A stretch of 47,626 nucleotides of DNA from Rhizopus sp. PT2906 (lineage: Eukaryota; Mucoromycota; Mucoromycetes; Mucorales; Rhizopodaceae), in NCBI GenBank assembly GCA_025529335.1, contig JAMYHX010000336.1:1-47626 (forward strand). The letters run 5' to 3'. Shown here piece by piece: positions 1 to 11,088 of the stretch. The stretch's first letter is position 1, and each line of letters opens with the position of its first letter. Made by a program: the position numbers and the translations under genes. The notes under the pieces are model-generated. The model searched no databases. It was given only the letters and a program-made list of their open reading frames with translations, and was not told the DNA's origin.

Positions 1-310
1 TCTTTTGTTGATGAACCTTATTGATACTGTTTATATGAATCATATATAAGATGTAAGGTTTCCCACCGTTATATGCCACATAGTGATGTCTTTCAGTATG
101 ATTACCGTCTGAATACTATGGGGGCGTTTCCATTCTTCAGCTACTAGTCACACTGTAAATCCACATTGTCGTCCAAACGAGTCCCTCACCAGCCTTAACT
201 TTTAAGCACAAGACAAAATCTATCATATTATTTGTGCTGAATCTAAATTAGGAAGCTTGCAAAAACATATCCCTCCTGGAGCATAACCTCACTTTACTCT
301 TGATACAATT
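1..310. other. Left edge, mostly non-coding
   Basis: No confident gene. On the plus strand a donor-like GTAAGG near 53 and an acceptor TTTCAG near 96 are followed by a short open stretch ending in a stop near 150. That could be the last exon of a gene lying off the left edge, but the piece is too short to identify. The remainder, directly upstream of the gene starting at 311, is A+T rich and probably contains its promoter. Confidence 0.25.
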
Positions 311-2297
311 ATGAGCAGTGATTCAAAAAAAGGTTTTCTTTTGAATGCGTACATAAGATATTGTATTACTTATTTCGTTTAAAGTACAATGTCCTATTTG
401 CAATCGATGGGTGAAAGCAGCCACGATCAATGCACACATCGATGCCAACTGCCCACTTCCTTCAGCATCTAGTACTTTTATTAATGTACAGCAAAAGGAC
501 ACTGAGCCAACTGAGGAGCCTAAAAGTAATAGTACTATACAAGGATATACCAGTCAAACTTCTACTCGAATGGCTCCATTGTTTGTGTCTAAGTCAAGAG
601 TACAAACAAGCATTAGTTCAACCGAGGGTAGTAGTTCATCGAAACGTGCTTTGGAAGAATCTCCAATGTTATCAAAACGAAAGAAGCCAAACCCTGCGAC
701 AGATGCAATGCCATTAGCTGCAAAAGGTTTTATAGTCACTTATTCTCTTTTTCTCTTTTTCACTTACCCAACATAGTCCGCCCTTCAACCCTGTCCGAAT
801 TCGTAGGACAAGAAGAGCTTTTGGGCCCTCATGGCGTACTAAGGTCTCTTATTGACAACGATCGTATACCTTCCATGATACTCTGGGGCCCGCCTGGCTG
901 CGGCAAGACGACTATTGCTCGAATCATATCTAAAATGACAAAGTCAAGGTTTATTGAACTAAGTGCTACCAGTCACGGTGCTGCAGATGTTAAAAAAGCA
1001 TTTGATGAGGCAAAGGGACACCTTTCTTTGACGGGTCAAAAGACAATCATTTTTATAGATGAAATACATAGATTCACAAAGGCACAACAGGATTTATTTT
1101 TGCCATATGTAGAACATGGAACCATTTGCTTGATGGGTGCAACTACAGAGAATCCTAGGTAAAATAAAACAATGTGTATGAGAAAGAGAGAACAAATGAC
1201 TTAATCAGTCGCAGCTTCAAGGTAAACTCTGCTCTTTTATCAAGATGTAGAGTCTTTGTACTGCAGCGTTTAGATCAAGAAAAAATCGAGGTTATTTTAA
1301 CAAGAGCATTGCAGCATTGGAAAGGAAGCGAACAGCTGGGTGAACAAGAAATAGAGGGTATCAGACAATTGGCTGTTTATAGTGATGGTGATGGTACATA
1401 GTTATAGGCCTTTGTATATATGTATTTTATAGCTAATTATTCAATTGTGTATGTATAGCTCGTCATGCATTAAATACACTTGAAACTGCATTGAATTTAC
1501 TTCCATCCAAAGAATCCCAACTTACAGCAGAGACAGTAAAAGGTAAATAAATGAGGTGATGAGTCTATGATAAAAGCTAAATAAGGGGGACTCTCGAAGG
1601 CGCTTTTCAAAAATCACATTTACTCTACGATCGAAATGGAGATCAACATTATGATATCATCAGTGCATTACATAAAAGCATTCGTGGAAGGTAATCATAT
1701 TCTCTACTTTTGGATTCTCCTTATTAAACATCTTAAATGATAGTGACCCTAATGCTGCTCTATATTGGTTAGGAAGAATGTTAGAAGCAGGAGAGGATCC
1801 ATTATACGTTGCTAGACGTCTCATTAGATGTGCTAGTGAAGATATTGGCCTAGCTGATAACTCTGCGCTTCCGTTGGTAATTAATAAAAAAAGGGAGGGG
1901 GCAATGCATGATAATAATGATGATGATATTAGGCAGTAGCAGCATATCAAGCTTGTGAAAGAATCGGTATGCCTGAGTGTGATACTATCCTTGCCCATCT
2001 TGTAGTTCATCTTGCTGAAACTAAAAAGAGTGTGAGGACGTATAAGGCTTATAATCTTGTCAAAGAGACTATCCGACAAAAGCCAGCATATCCTGTTCCA
2101 TTACATATTCGAAATGCGCCTACTAAACTGATGAAGGTAAGGTTTATTGTATAATTATATACACATAATGCTAATAATTTGATCACTAGGATTTGAACTA
2201 TGGAAAGGGATACAAGTATAACCCTGATTATGATGAGCCAGTAGATCAAACTTATCTACCTGAAGAATTGAAGGATATACGTTTCTTGAAAGAATAA
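311..2297 (+). CDS. MGS1: Mgs1/WRNIP1-type AAA+ ATPase with UBZ zinc finger
   Basis: Nine exons: 311-332, 385-726, 777-1158, 1215-1393, 1459-1542, 1600-1690, 1744-1876, 1933-2136, 2190-2297, giving about 514 residues. The short first exon is needed to keep the N-terminal UBZ finger (CPIC..., then H and C, about residues 10-32) in frame. A Ser/Thr-rich linker follows. The AAA+ core has Walker A (GPPGCGKTT), Walker B (IIFIDEIHRF) and sensor 1 (GATTENP), then the SEDIGLAD and MPECDTILAH motifs of the MgsA/RarA C-terminal tetramerisation region. The family acts in the nucleus at stalled replication forks and binds ubiquitinated PCNA through the UBZ. Its stop lies six bases from the stop of the convergent Med11-like gene. 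Family assignment is secure; exact exon ends are inferred. Confidence 0.92.
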
Positions 2298-2303
2298 AAG
2301 GGT

Positions 2304-2845
2304 CTATTGTTCTTGTCCAATCTGTTTAATTTCTTGTATTTGTTGCTGAATTGCTTTTATCGCTTCTGCCCATATTTCCAATTGTTTTTGTTGGCTAACA
2401 ATCGAAGTCTTGAACGGTATTGTCTTATTGGCAACCGGTGTGAAGCTTGCTGTCTTTGTTAGATAATTCACGTGACTTCTCAGGGCTAGTTGTATATCCT
2501 AAAACACAAAGTTATGAGTCGAATTTGAGTTGAATTAAACAAGTGCTTTACATTAACAAGAGAAAAATAACGAGAGGCTAATTGACGAAAAGCCAAGGCT
2601 CTTTCACGAACAAACTGATCTGGATTTTCATCCTTTACTTCTTCTTCTGGTAAAATAGCCAAGGCATCTCCAGCTGTCTCGATTAACAGCACAAGTTTCT
2701 ATTTCAAACCAATTTCAGATATTGCGCGTTCGCATCAAGAATAACTTGGGCTGCTATTTACTCTTTCCACTTGATAAAGGTCTTTTATACGCATGGTACT
2801 TTCAGCCATGCGTTGGGTCGGATCCACATATTGATCATTAGACAT
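2304..2845 (-). CDS. MED11: Mediator complex subunit 11-like protein
   Basis: Three exons on the minus strand (2762-2845, 2552-2698, 2304-2498) encode about 141 residues. After a short polar leader come RIKDLYQVER, LLIETAGDALAIL and a long helical segment ending in a YFSLVN...HVNYLTKTAS block. This reproduces the order seen in Med11: an N-terminal heptad helix, then the conserved YLT. The C-terminal Gln-rich helix is longer than in animal Med11. Med11 pairs with Med22 in the Mediator head module and contacts TFIIH and RNA polymerase II. The gene is convergent with MGS1, with stops six bases apart, and divergent from the small gene at 3032. Similarity is by motif order only, so another small coiled-coil Mediator subunit is possible. 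Confidence 0.6.
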
Positions 2846-3031
2846 TACAACAAGAGGAGAAGGTGTAAAAAAATAATATTCCACTGACTTTAAAATGTAC
2901 ATACTCCCAGTCAGATTCAATGAACAAAAGTTCGGCTTTTTAATCAATTTCTTCATATTACTGAGCCATATGGTAATAGAGACGTCGCCTTCTCCATCTA
3001 AAGGAGTCCTAGAATTTTCTTTCACTGCTTG

Positions 3032-3348
3032 ATGTTTATAGCGGAATTTCACTTAGAATGCAAAAAGAGTGCAACAAATTGTTTTCTTTGCGCTAAAAGG
3101 TATATATGTTATGTCTATCATAGCAGCGATGCAAAGTCGCAACCAAGAGATTCTACACCTTGTCTAGTTACTCTATATTTAATGCCATTAAACACGTCAT
3201 AATTACACTTCAAGCCACCTTGGCACCCCTGCTCTTTTCTTCATCTGACATCCTCTTAATACATACCAAACACTCTCTTGAGCGTATGCGGTTGATAGCT
3301 ATGAGACTAAAAAAAGACTTACTAGAAATTGACGTGGTATTAGAATAG
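3032..3348 (+). CDS. Small helical protein of unknown function
   Basis: I do not recognise this gene. The best model joins 3032-3099 to 3168-3348 (69-base intron with GTATAT donor and TCTAG acceptor), giving about 82 residues. The second exon is helical throughout: an amphipathic stretch (AIKHVIITLQATLAPLL), a Ser-Ser-Asp turn, then a charged helix containing HTKHSLERMRL and LKKDLLEID. Size and pattern vaguely resemble BORC/BLOC-1-type small coiled-coil subunits such as BORCS7, but that is only an impression. The start codon depends entirely on the proposed intron, because the second exon has no suitable in-frame ATG of its own. It is divergent from the Med11-like gene, with 186 bases between starts. 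Confidence 0.35.
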
Positions 3349-3813
3349 ATAGGCTGTTTTACTTTGTTAAAGTGGTAAGTCTTTCATCATTGTCGTTTAT
3401 CTAAGTTGATAGCCACGAAAAGAGACACACCTTCTGCTTGATTACGAGTAACAACATCGCTTTATGATGAACAAAGTGCTCATCATGTGGAGAGAACCAA
3501 GTGGTTGATTTTTCGTTCATTGTATGATTTTCATTTAGACAAAAAAGCCTTTCTTTGACAAAGGGGTTCGCTTTTGCCAATGATAGCTTTTATCACCTAG
3601 AGCAGCATTTTGTTTTCCAAACAATGCGACATCATTTTTCTTCATTAAATTTGAAGCGGCGACGCTTTCTTGATACAATATGCTCTCCCCTTTCTTTTTT
3701 TTCCCCTCTCTCTCTTTTGTTCATTCTCTCTTTTTGTGTGTGTGTGTCTTTATTTGCGTGTGTGCATTTTGAAAAGAGAGTGTGTTTTTGTGTGTGTATA
3801 ATTGATAAAACGC
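3349..3813 (+). promoter_or_regulatory. Upstream region with pyrimidine and TG tracts
   Basis: No coding signal was found here, including none resembling the N-terminal half of a Sec7 domain. From about 3680 to 3800 the plus strand is strongly pyrimidine-rich (CT-type tract) and then alternates TG. This resembles the core promoters of other genes in the window and lies directly before the start at 3814. Confidence 0.4.
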
Positions 3814-6191
3814 ATGGCAGGACCTAGCGAGGAGAACGAATTTAGACATCAAGTACAGCAATTTGACTTTTGTGGAGAATCAATAGATACTTCATTAAGG
3901 TGTGTGTAGAAACCATATCTCAAGCTATTTATAGACTTACTTTATAAATAGAAAATTACTGGCTAAAGTTCAGCTTCCAAAAGAAGCGCAACAGATTGAT
4001 CGTGCAATGGAGGACTTTGCGACAAGATATTATGAATGTAATCCAACACTTGTGGATAAACCAGGCAAGTTGAAATTATAAATGGCCGATACATAAGGCT
4101 AACAATGGAATAGATGTTGCTTATGCTGTTGCATTCTCAATATTACTGCTTCATACGGACGCACACAATAAGAACGTAAAGCAAAAGATGGATAAGGATA
4201 CCTTCATTAGACGTACAAAGATTATCGAAGGAGGAGAAGGGGTTCCAGCTGAAATATTGGATGTAAATATTTAGTTTAAAATGATGACATCGATACTAAC
4301 TTTCTATTGAGATTATGTACGACAACATTGTTATATCAGAGTTTACATATGCAAAAGACATAACAACACGCCCAGAAAGATCAAACTCATGGTTTTCAAA
4401 ACTGATAAGTGATTCCACTACAGTCGCTTCGACTAATAGTACATCCAATCATACCAATACTCAGCCTGTACATATATGCATAAACATTAAACACTCGTCA
4501 TTGACACACATTTATAGACCTCATTTGCTGACCTTGCACCCAAGCTGGAACAGCTTATGCCAGCCGAAAATACCTTTAATTATAAAAGAAATATATTAAA
4601 GCCAATTCCTATCATGGATATCCATTTCTCTCTTTTAACAGCTAAATCATTATGTCTAGCTGGTGTAAGAAGTAGACACGGAAATAACAGCAATAACAAC
4701 ACATTCACTATTAGAGTTACCAAGGCTGGAATGCTTGATAGAAAACATGACCTGATGCATGGAGGTAGAAAGGCCACAGCTCGTAGCTGGAGACCCTTTG
4801 GAGTTATCCTGAGTGGAAGCCAGCTTATATTCTTTTCTGATCTTTCTTCGTATCAACAATGGCTGGAAGAAGAAGAGCACACGTCAAAGAAGCCACCGAG
4901 GAGAAATAGCAGTGTGCCTCACTCTGTTTCCTCCATGACAGAATCAGCCTCCAATCTGAGCATCAACAATGCTACTGTCACCTCCATGACATCTCTGTAC
5001 AGCAACTCCAACATGTCAACGATACCCCCACTCACTACCCCCACTCTATCTACTCCAAACACTTACCTACGTCCAGTTCAGATCATTTCCTTATCATATG
5101 CTGTTTGTATTCATGACGAAGCGTATACAAAATATCCTCATGTCTTTAGACTCATTACCGGAGACGGACAGCATTTCTTGCTTCGAGCAAGCAGTGACGA
5201 AGATATGGACGATTGGATGCTAAAGATCAATTATGCCTCCGCTCTAAAGACAACAGGAGCACGAATAAGGCCATTTAAAAGACGAAGTAATGATTCAACA
5301 GGCCCAATTGATGTAAAGTATAGCTTAGAACAGCAAAAACGCGAAGAAGAAGCAAAAGAAAAAGTACAAGAATTGTCGGATCGCATTGAAGAACAGATTA
5401 GGATATTAGATCGAGAACTTCAGCTAAGACGTAATCTCATGGTCCTGGCGCCCGTACAAAAATCAACCAAAGATAGACTAGTTGCATTTGCCGAAATGGT
5501 TGGAAAACGAATAAGGACGAAGCGAATCGAACTTCAGCGCTTGGAGTGCTATCGAGATTATTTAGAAGCTGAATTGGTCTGGTGTGCTTCTTCACAGCAG
5601 CAAAGTAGAAAAGTATCACTAGCAACGTCAAGTTATAAAACTACGAATGGAAGAACTGAAAGCTTCAGAAAGCTTTCAAATCTTGTATTTACTCCACCCT
5701 CCGCAAGTACGAGTACAACCAGTAGCAGTAGTACTTCAACTCACATATCTCATCCAGTTTCTATGCATTCACACACCCCAAGCAGCAGTAAGAGCGATGA
5801 GGATGATCCTGTTGGGAACAACAGTAACAGTAGCAGGAGTAACAGTACTAGCACAAGTACTAGTACTACTAGCAGTAGTGGCAATAATAGCATCAATCAG
5901 GCGTCAGACACTCAAGACATTCAAATATCCTTCCCCAAGCTGCGTATTTCCATAAACGACGCGCCTGAGAGATCGGCGGAGATGGACAGAGTCATGCGTC
6001 GCCGAAGTCAAAGCAACCCTATATTACCCAACAAACAAAAACTGACACTGCTTCAGCCGCCCAGCAGAAATCAAAGAGAAAGGAGCGGGTCAGAAGCATC
6101 GCCTGTTAGGGCAGAAGATGATGATAGTATGAGTGTAATTATCATCAATGACACGGAAGGAACAGATTCTTCTTTACCGTCTCCCACTTGA
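3814..6191 (+). CDS. Syt1-like Arf exchange factor: partial Sec7 plus PH domain
   Basis: Five exons (3814-3899, 3952-4064, 4114-4262, 4312-4467, 4518-6191) give about 725 residues. Residues about 15-135 carry the catalytic half of a Sec7 domain: QFDFCGESIDTSLRK, then LPKEAQQIDRAMEDFA, which contains the glutamate-finger Glu, then the AFSILLLHTDAHN motif. A PH domain follows (about 205-370, with low-complexity Ser/Thr insertion), then a charged coiled coil (about 390-480) and a Ser/Thr-rich tail. This architecture matches yeast Syt1 and related fungal Arf GEFs, which activate Arf-family GTPases at Golgi membranes. The N-terminal Sec7 helices were not found upstream, so the domain may be naturally short or an exon is missed. 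Intron 2 (4065-4113) has a GC donor in the context CCAG-GCAAGT. Confidence 0.8.
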
Positions 6192-6372
6192 TTTTGCAAT
6201 AAAGTAAAAATTGGCTTCCAATAATTCAAACATCGCTTCGTTTTGATTGGAGGAAACTAAGAATAACGCAGTCATATTGGATAAAAAGAGACAGAAGGAG
6301 AGAGAGTGGCCCTTGATAGATTGAGAGTTCTACAAAGAACGCAGTTTCTCGGATCTCAACAGAAGCACACCC

Positions 6373-8603
6373 ATGCCTCTTTCTTTTTTACTAAGAAGAT
6401 ACGTCAGTCGTTCACCCCATCGACTTTATCTTCATACCAAGAAACGCAAAAACTTTATATTTGCACCTATTATTGCTTATAATTTTGATTACAATTGTCG
6501 TCATGAAGTGGCTGCTACAACACCAAATATGTCATTAATGTCAGAGCTTTGTAAAAATAACAACAAGATATGGCTACAACCCGCTAGACAATTCCACAGC
6601 TCTTGTATAAGACAAACACAACAGCAACAACAACAACGTCATGTCACAAAAGCAGAGTTGCTTGCGCAGGCACGTGGGTTCTTTGAAAGACTAAAGATTC
6701 GTATAAAGTATCCTCTGATGCGACAGATTCGACCATGGACACTTAATGACGCTACTGCTTTATTCTCTTGGTTATTCCTTGGCCACACCGTCTGGTTGTT
6801 AGTGGGTACAACTAGTTTTGTCAGCTTGATACTTTGGACTGCGAACTCGCTTCAGTTTCAAGGTAAGAAGAAGCATGAGCATGTATCCTATTTATATATC
6901 TAACCATATACATCAGAATGGATTGCATATCGTATTGGGAAATATCTAACGTCAGCAACAGGCGCTACTGTCGTATTCGAGTCAGCCATCGTACCCAACT
7001 GGAAAGACGGCAAGATTCGGTTCAATCATGTACGTATATACCGTATGCCTCGATCTGAACTTGAAAAATTCGAACGTCATGCTGCGTTGACCAATATTGG
7101 GCAGGCTATTCCAGAAGAAGAACAGCAAAAGAAGGTCGTCGTCAACGAAGAAGACGATCCTTTGGCTGGAGTCGAATTGGCCGATGACGAAAAAGACAAT
7201 GAAGTCTTGAAGAAGTGGATGTGGTATAACTTGGTCATTGATCGTGTCGAGGTCACTCTAAGCTTGATTCGTTGGTTGGACGGGAAAGGATTGGTACAGA
7301 GTGCTGACATACAAGGAGTTAGAGGCGTTGTTGACCGACGTCATGTCCGCTGGGATCCAGACGAGCCCTATGATCCTGTAGCTGCTCGACACAAGTATAC
7401 ACCAGGCGATTTCGAATTGGAAAAGTTTACAATAGAAGATTTGTTGATCACAGTATACCAGCCTAATGGGTTTAGACCATACCCTGTTTCCATATTTCAT
7501 GCGCAGCTCGATCGATTTCGAAAGCAATGGTAAGAGATGGCGTGCGTAATAGTGAAAGGCAATGACTAACCTCTTGACAGGCTGTTTTATGACATTTTGT
7601 GTGCAACCACCATCACAGGATCCTTTGATAAATGTCTGTTCAGCGTACACTCACCACAACTGGAAAAGAGTGTGCTAGAGCAATCAGGACATATCGACTT
7701 TCCAACAAGTGGATTTCGAAGTCATGACATTTACCACTACTATCCGTTCAAGGGACAGGATCCAAATGGTGTAGTCGTGGGTGGTGAAACAGAGAAGTTT
7801 GGTGTATTGACAGACGACGACATGAAGAAACAAGGATACAAAAGAAAGGTAGGTTTATTAACTTTAATAGGGTGATTAAACTAGTTCTCAACTGGTCTCT
7901 TTTCTAGTCTCGTTTAAGAATTGATGGAGTCAAGATTGACCATTTAAACCGAGGTGTAGAAGGACCACCAGGCTGGATCACGTCAGGCACAGTCGATATC
8001 TGTGCTGATATCTATATTCCACAAGAAGCCGCCGAAGCAGATTCTACTGAACTTTTGCGTCAGCTTGTATATGAATTAACAGATAGTATCGACCTTCCTC
8101 AGCCAGTGATCCTTGGAGCTGGGAATGGAGAATTAGTTGTTGGAGGGAAACAGCGCGAATCGAGAAAGAAGCCGAAAGAAGAGGACATGAACAATAAAAA
8201 GTTTATCATGGACGTAGACTTTCGATTTAAAGATACAAAGGCATCTGTACCTCTAAAGACGCCTGAATTAAGCTACCTAAACAGTGCCATGGTCAGACCT
8301 GTGGTTGGATACATCTCTCGCAACAAGGCTATTGTACCCATCAAGGTACGAGTCGTCATGGATTTGAGCAATTTTGATGGATCATGGACCGTGTATGATT
8401 CGACATTAGCTGAAAGACTTGGAGAAAAACTGGGTCAAGGCTTTGTCGATTTAACATTGGATCAACAAGAACGTAACAGAAGGTTAAAACGAATTGGATT
8501 TTGGAGCATAAAAGAGATGTCTAGAAACCTGCTGTACATTCATGACATGATGCGTGGTACATCCAGAGGCTTTTGGAGTTATTTGGGAACAGGCACTTAT
8601 TAA
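6373..8603 (+). CDS. MDM31: Mdm31/Mdm32-family mitochondrial inner-membrane protein
   Basis: Four exons (6373-6862, 6917-7529, 7581-7848, 7908-8603) encode about 688 residues. The N-terminus is rich in Arg, Ser and aromatic residues with almost no acids, as in a mitochondrial presequence, and includes a short Gln tract. A hydrophobic segment (WLFLGHTVWLLVGTTSFVSL) follows near residue 140. The family signature comes next: IGKYLTSATGATVVFESAIV and WKDGKIRFNHV, with later blocks LRIDGVKIDHL and LSYLNSAMVRPVVGYI. Mdm31 and Mdm32 act in the inner membrane on mitochondrial morphology, mtDNA nucleoid maintenance and phospholipid transport. Which paralogue this is cannot be settled by eye. The gene is tail-to-tail with REV7, 50 bases between stops. 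Confidence 0.85.
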
Positions 8604-8653
8604 GTTATTGTATATTTATTATCACTGTATTATACCCCCCTTCTTTATGTAAA

Positions 8654-9507
8654 TTATGAGCAACGCTCTTTTCCTTTTATTGAATTTTCCATAATAAAAG
8701 TATTAAACTATGAAAAATAGAATGAGTTTTTGTTACTTGTTAATGTATTATATCTTACTTGAAAGATATCCATGGATGCTGATTTGATAGGAATAATCCG
8801 TTTACTGGTGGCGTCGACTTCTGCAGGTATCCAATCCTAATAGAAATATTATCTATTTTTGTTTAAAAAAAAATGAGCCTTTCTAACCACATTCTGGTGT
8901 TTATCATGACTCAGTACAGGATAACCACCCTCCGTAGTCTCGATCGATAAAGAAAATGTACGATTTTCTGAAAAAGCAGGATTATTCAAGAGAGAAGGAA
9001 TTGCATTTAGTTTCAACAAGCAAGCTCTTAAATGATGCTCTATATCATCCAGTGTACAAGTTGATTCACTTTCATATACCTTAGATAATGGTATATCAAC
9101 ATGTTTCAAGACAGAGTTTATCTCGAAAACAACCTTTTCAATGATGCTATCATCTTTTTCATTTTTAACTGTTAGATTGATACATCGTATATCACCCTTC
9201 ATTATAAAGTGGGTAAGAAGATGATTTAATTAGAGTCGCTTGTATACCTCTTCTAAAAGTGGATAACATGACTGTACGAATTGAGATATATATTTCTGGA
9301 TCTCGGGATGAATTGCGATATAAACAGGAGCTTGGAATTTCTTTCGTTGTTCAAATACTTTTCTAGGATACAAGTTGCGGTAGTATAATATCTGATGGAA
9401 CCATACTTCCACTAATAATACGAAATGAATAATTATGCGCATACAAAAAGGGCATTGCACATGTTACAAAAGTCACATAACAAGACAACAATGTCTATAT
9501 TAAGCAT
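8654..9507 (-). CDS. REV7: Rev7/MAD2L2 HORMA-domain protein
   Basis: Five minus-strand exons (9468-9507, 9248-9411, 8888-9196, 8759-8836, 8654-8707) give about 214 residues, close to the 211 of human MAD2L2. The 40-base first exon restores LLCDFLEVWFHQILYYR, and the 54-base last exon supplies the final beta strand. Other matching blocks are YPRKVFEQRKKF, HPEIQKYI, a KVVFEI strand, LRACLLKLN, DWIPAE and RIIPIKSASMDI. Rev7 is the regulatory subunit of DNA polymerase zeta, binding Rev3 and Rev1, and acts in translesion synthesis. The donor of exon 3 could be GTTAGA (used here) or GTGGTT three bases earlier. Without the first and last micro-exons the protein would lose conserved ends, which supports this model. 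Confidence 0.85.
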
Positions 9508-9746
9508 AAATATTAAGGTTAATATGTCATCATCTTGTATAGAAATAATTGTAAAAAGAAACCTTTTCTAATCAAGTGAACTTTATCCATTGTCAAGCAA
9601 AAAAAAAAAAAAAATAAAAAGAGACAAAAAAAACTTTGACAGCCATTTTATTTGATTTTCTTATTCCGATTGATCAGATTATGCTATGTTCCAAAGGGGG
9701 AAGTCTTTATTTCTTTTTATTAAGGTACAAATAAACGAGCTTACCT

Positions 9747-10220
9747 TTAGATCACATGAAGTGTAATGGAGTCAACAGATTGCAAGTATAAATTCTTACG
9801 CTTCACTGCCACTAGAGTTGCCGTGTTATCAGGCCCAGTGTAAGCACTGGCCGGAACAGTAAACGTAAATATCCGTTGACTGAGTGGGCCACCTGCTAAG
9901 ACAGGCGTGAGGTTAAAGAAGTAGATAGAAACGGTTTCACCGGGTTCATAATTGGCTTCTCTAAAAATCACACTGACTTGCTGGTTGACGTGCCAAACCT
10001 CGTTATTCGTGGGGTAAATGATATCTGCAGCATCGTTTTGGACGTTTTCTGCAAGATACATCTTGACTGTTTGCATGTCGTTCATGTCCTCGGCCATGGC
10101 CTGCAAGGATAAAGGCGATGCTGCTGATTCTGCTGATGAGTATTCTAGTGCTGAAAATGAGTTGCAAACAGCAGACCAAATCAATGCGAGCAAGCAAACA
10201 ATGTAGGCATAGGACTTCAT
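9747..10220 (-). CDS. Small secreted Ig-like protein, copy A
   Basis: A single-exon gene for 157 residues. A clear signal peptide (YAYIVCLLALIWSAVC) leads into an acidic Ser/Ala-rich propeptide-like segment. The remaining roughly 95 residues form a compact beta-rich domain beginning DIIYPTNNEVW. They contain FREANYEPGE, VSIYFFNLTP, VLAGGPLSQRIFTFTVPASAY and the C-terminal LYLQSVDSITLHVI. The fold resembles the Kre9/Knh1 N-terminal Ig-like module of fungal cell-wall proteins, but I cannot prove that. There is one N-glycosylation sequon (NLT), no GPI signal and no cysteine in the mature domain. Its paralogue at 12727 is transcribed the other way, about 2.5 kb away, with the decayed gene at 11089 between them. 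Confidence 0.75.
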   Translation of the reverse strand: MKSYAYIVCLLALIWSAVCNSFSALEYSSAESAASPLSLQAMAEDMNDMQTVKMYLAENVQNDAADIIYPTNNEVWHVNQQVSVIFREANYEPGETVSIYFFNLTPVLAGGPLSQRIFTFTVPASAYTGPDNTATLVAVKRKNLYLQSVDSITLHVI

Positions 10221-11088
10221 ATTTGCTTGTAGATAAACAGAAAATAGAAGGAAGAAAACAGAGTAAATCTACGAGATATGCAACATAAGCTGTTCCTGAA
10301 ATAGTAATAATAATAAATGTACAGCAGTTTCTTTATAATAGAATACGGTAATCTATGATCATTCTATATCAAGGCTGATAAATATTCCGTAATGACATAG
10401 GACGGAATTGACAAACCACTGTATCTATTAATGATTTCACAATTCATGCAAGGAAGAAAAAATCATGCGCTGTATCTAACTAACGGAACAAGCGGGAAGA
10501 TGCTTTGTTACGTCAATTTTTTTGAAGGAGTTAAATCAGGGAAGACTAGGGCAGTGAAACATATGCAATAAAGAGAGGGCAGAATAAGATAAGGGAAGAT
10601 GGGAGTATATGTGAGAAACCCTTCAATAATTGAAGGGGTTAACGCCAGAATAACCCAAGTTGATCTAGATATAAAGTTTATAGCTTTAGGAACATGCTTC
10701 GTACTGATAATATTGATATCGTAATTCAAAATATGAGAATTACCAGCATTTTACTGTCAGAGTCGTGCGGAAATAGAGTACTACGACCCTGGTTTGGCCC
10801 CTCTATTCATGCAGAAAAAGCGCAGCCATCGTGTGAACGATCTACAGAGAATGATGAAATATGAGAATCTACTAAAAAGATGGACTATAATTGTGGGAAT
10901 CGGCACTAATGATTGATGTCTTATGTAAAAGATACAAGTCTTGAGCTTTGTAGTAATAACACATACCACAAAAACTGAGGGGGTCTGTCCAATAAAAAAT
11001 GTAATTTATATCAGTCCAAATGGGGCTGACCAAATCTTTACTTGTTGTTTTTTAAAAAAGAGGATAGGCGTATCCGTTTATACATTAT
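10221..11088. other. A+T-rich intergenic DNA
   Basis: This holds the promoter of copy A and several hundred bases without coding signal. Minus-strand open frames around 10510-10730 and 10780-10970 are hydrophobic, low-complexity and match nothing I recognise. A GGGGGTCTGTCC stretch near 10980 resembles a transposon-end sequence, but no matching inverted copy was found. Confidence 0.3.

Noticed and set aside
311..9507. A DNA-damage-tolerance gene cluster (MGS1 with REV7)
   Set aside because: The two are separated by unrelated genes and point in different directions; co-location is probably coincidental.
10508..10969. Two hydrophobic minus-strand frames
   Set aside because: Composition reflects A+T-rich DNA; no start context, no family motif, and several stops between them.
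10975..11000. Transposon terminal repeat (GGGGGTCTGTCC)
   Set aside because: No inverted partner with the same sequence was found around the decayed gene, so an element boundary cannot be claimed.
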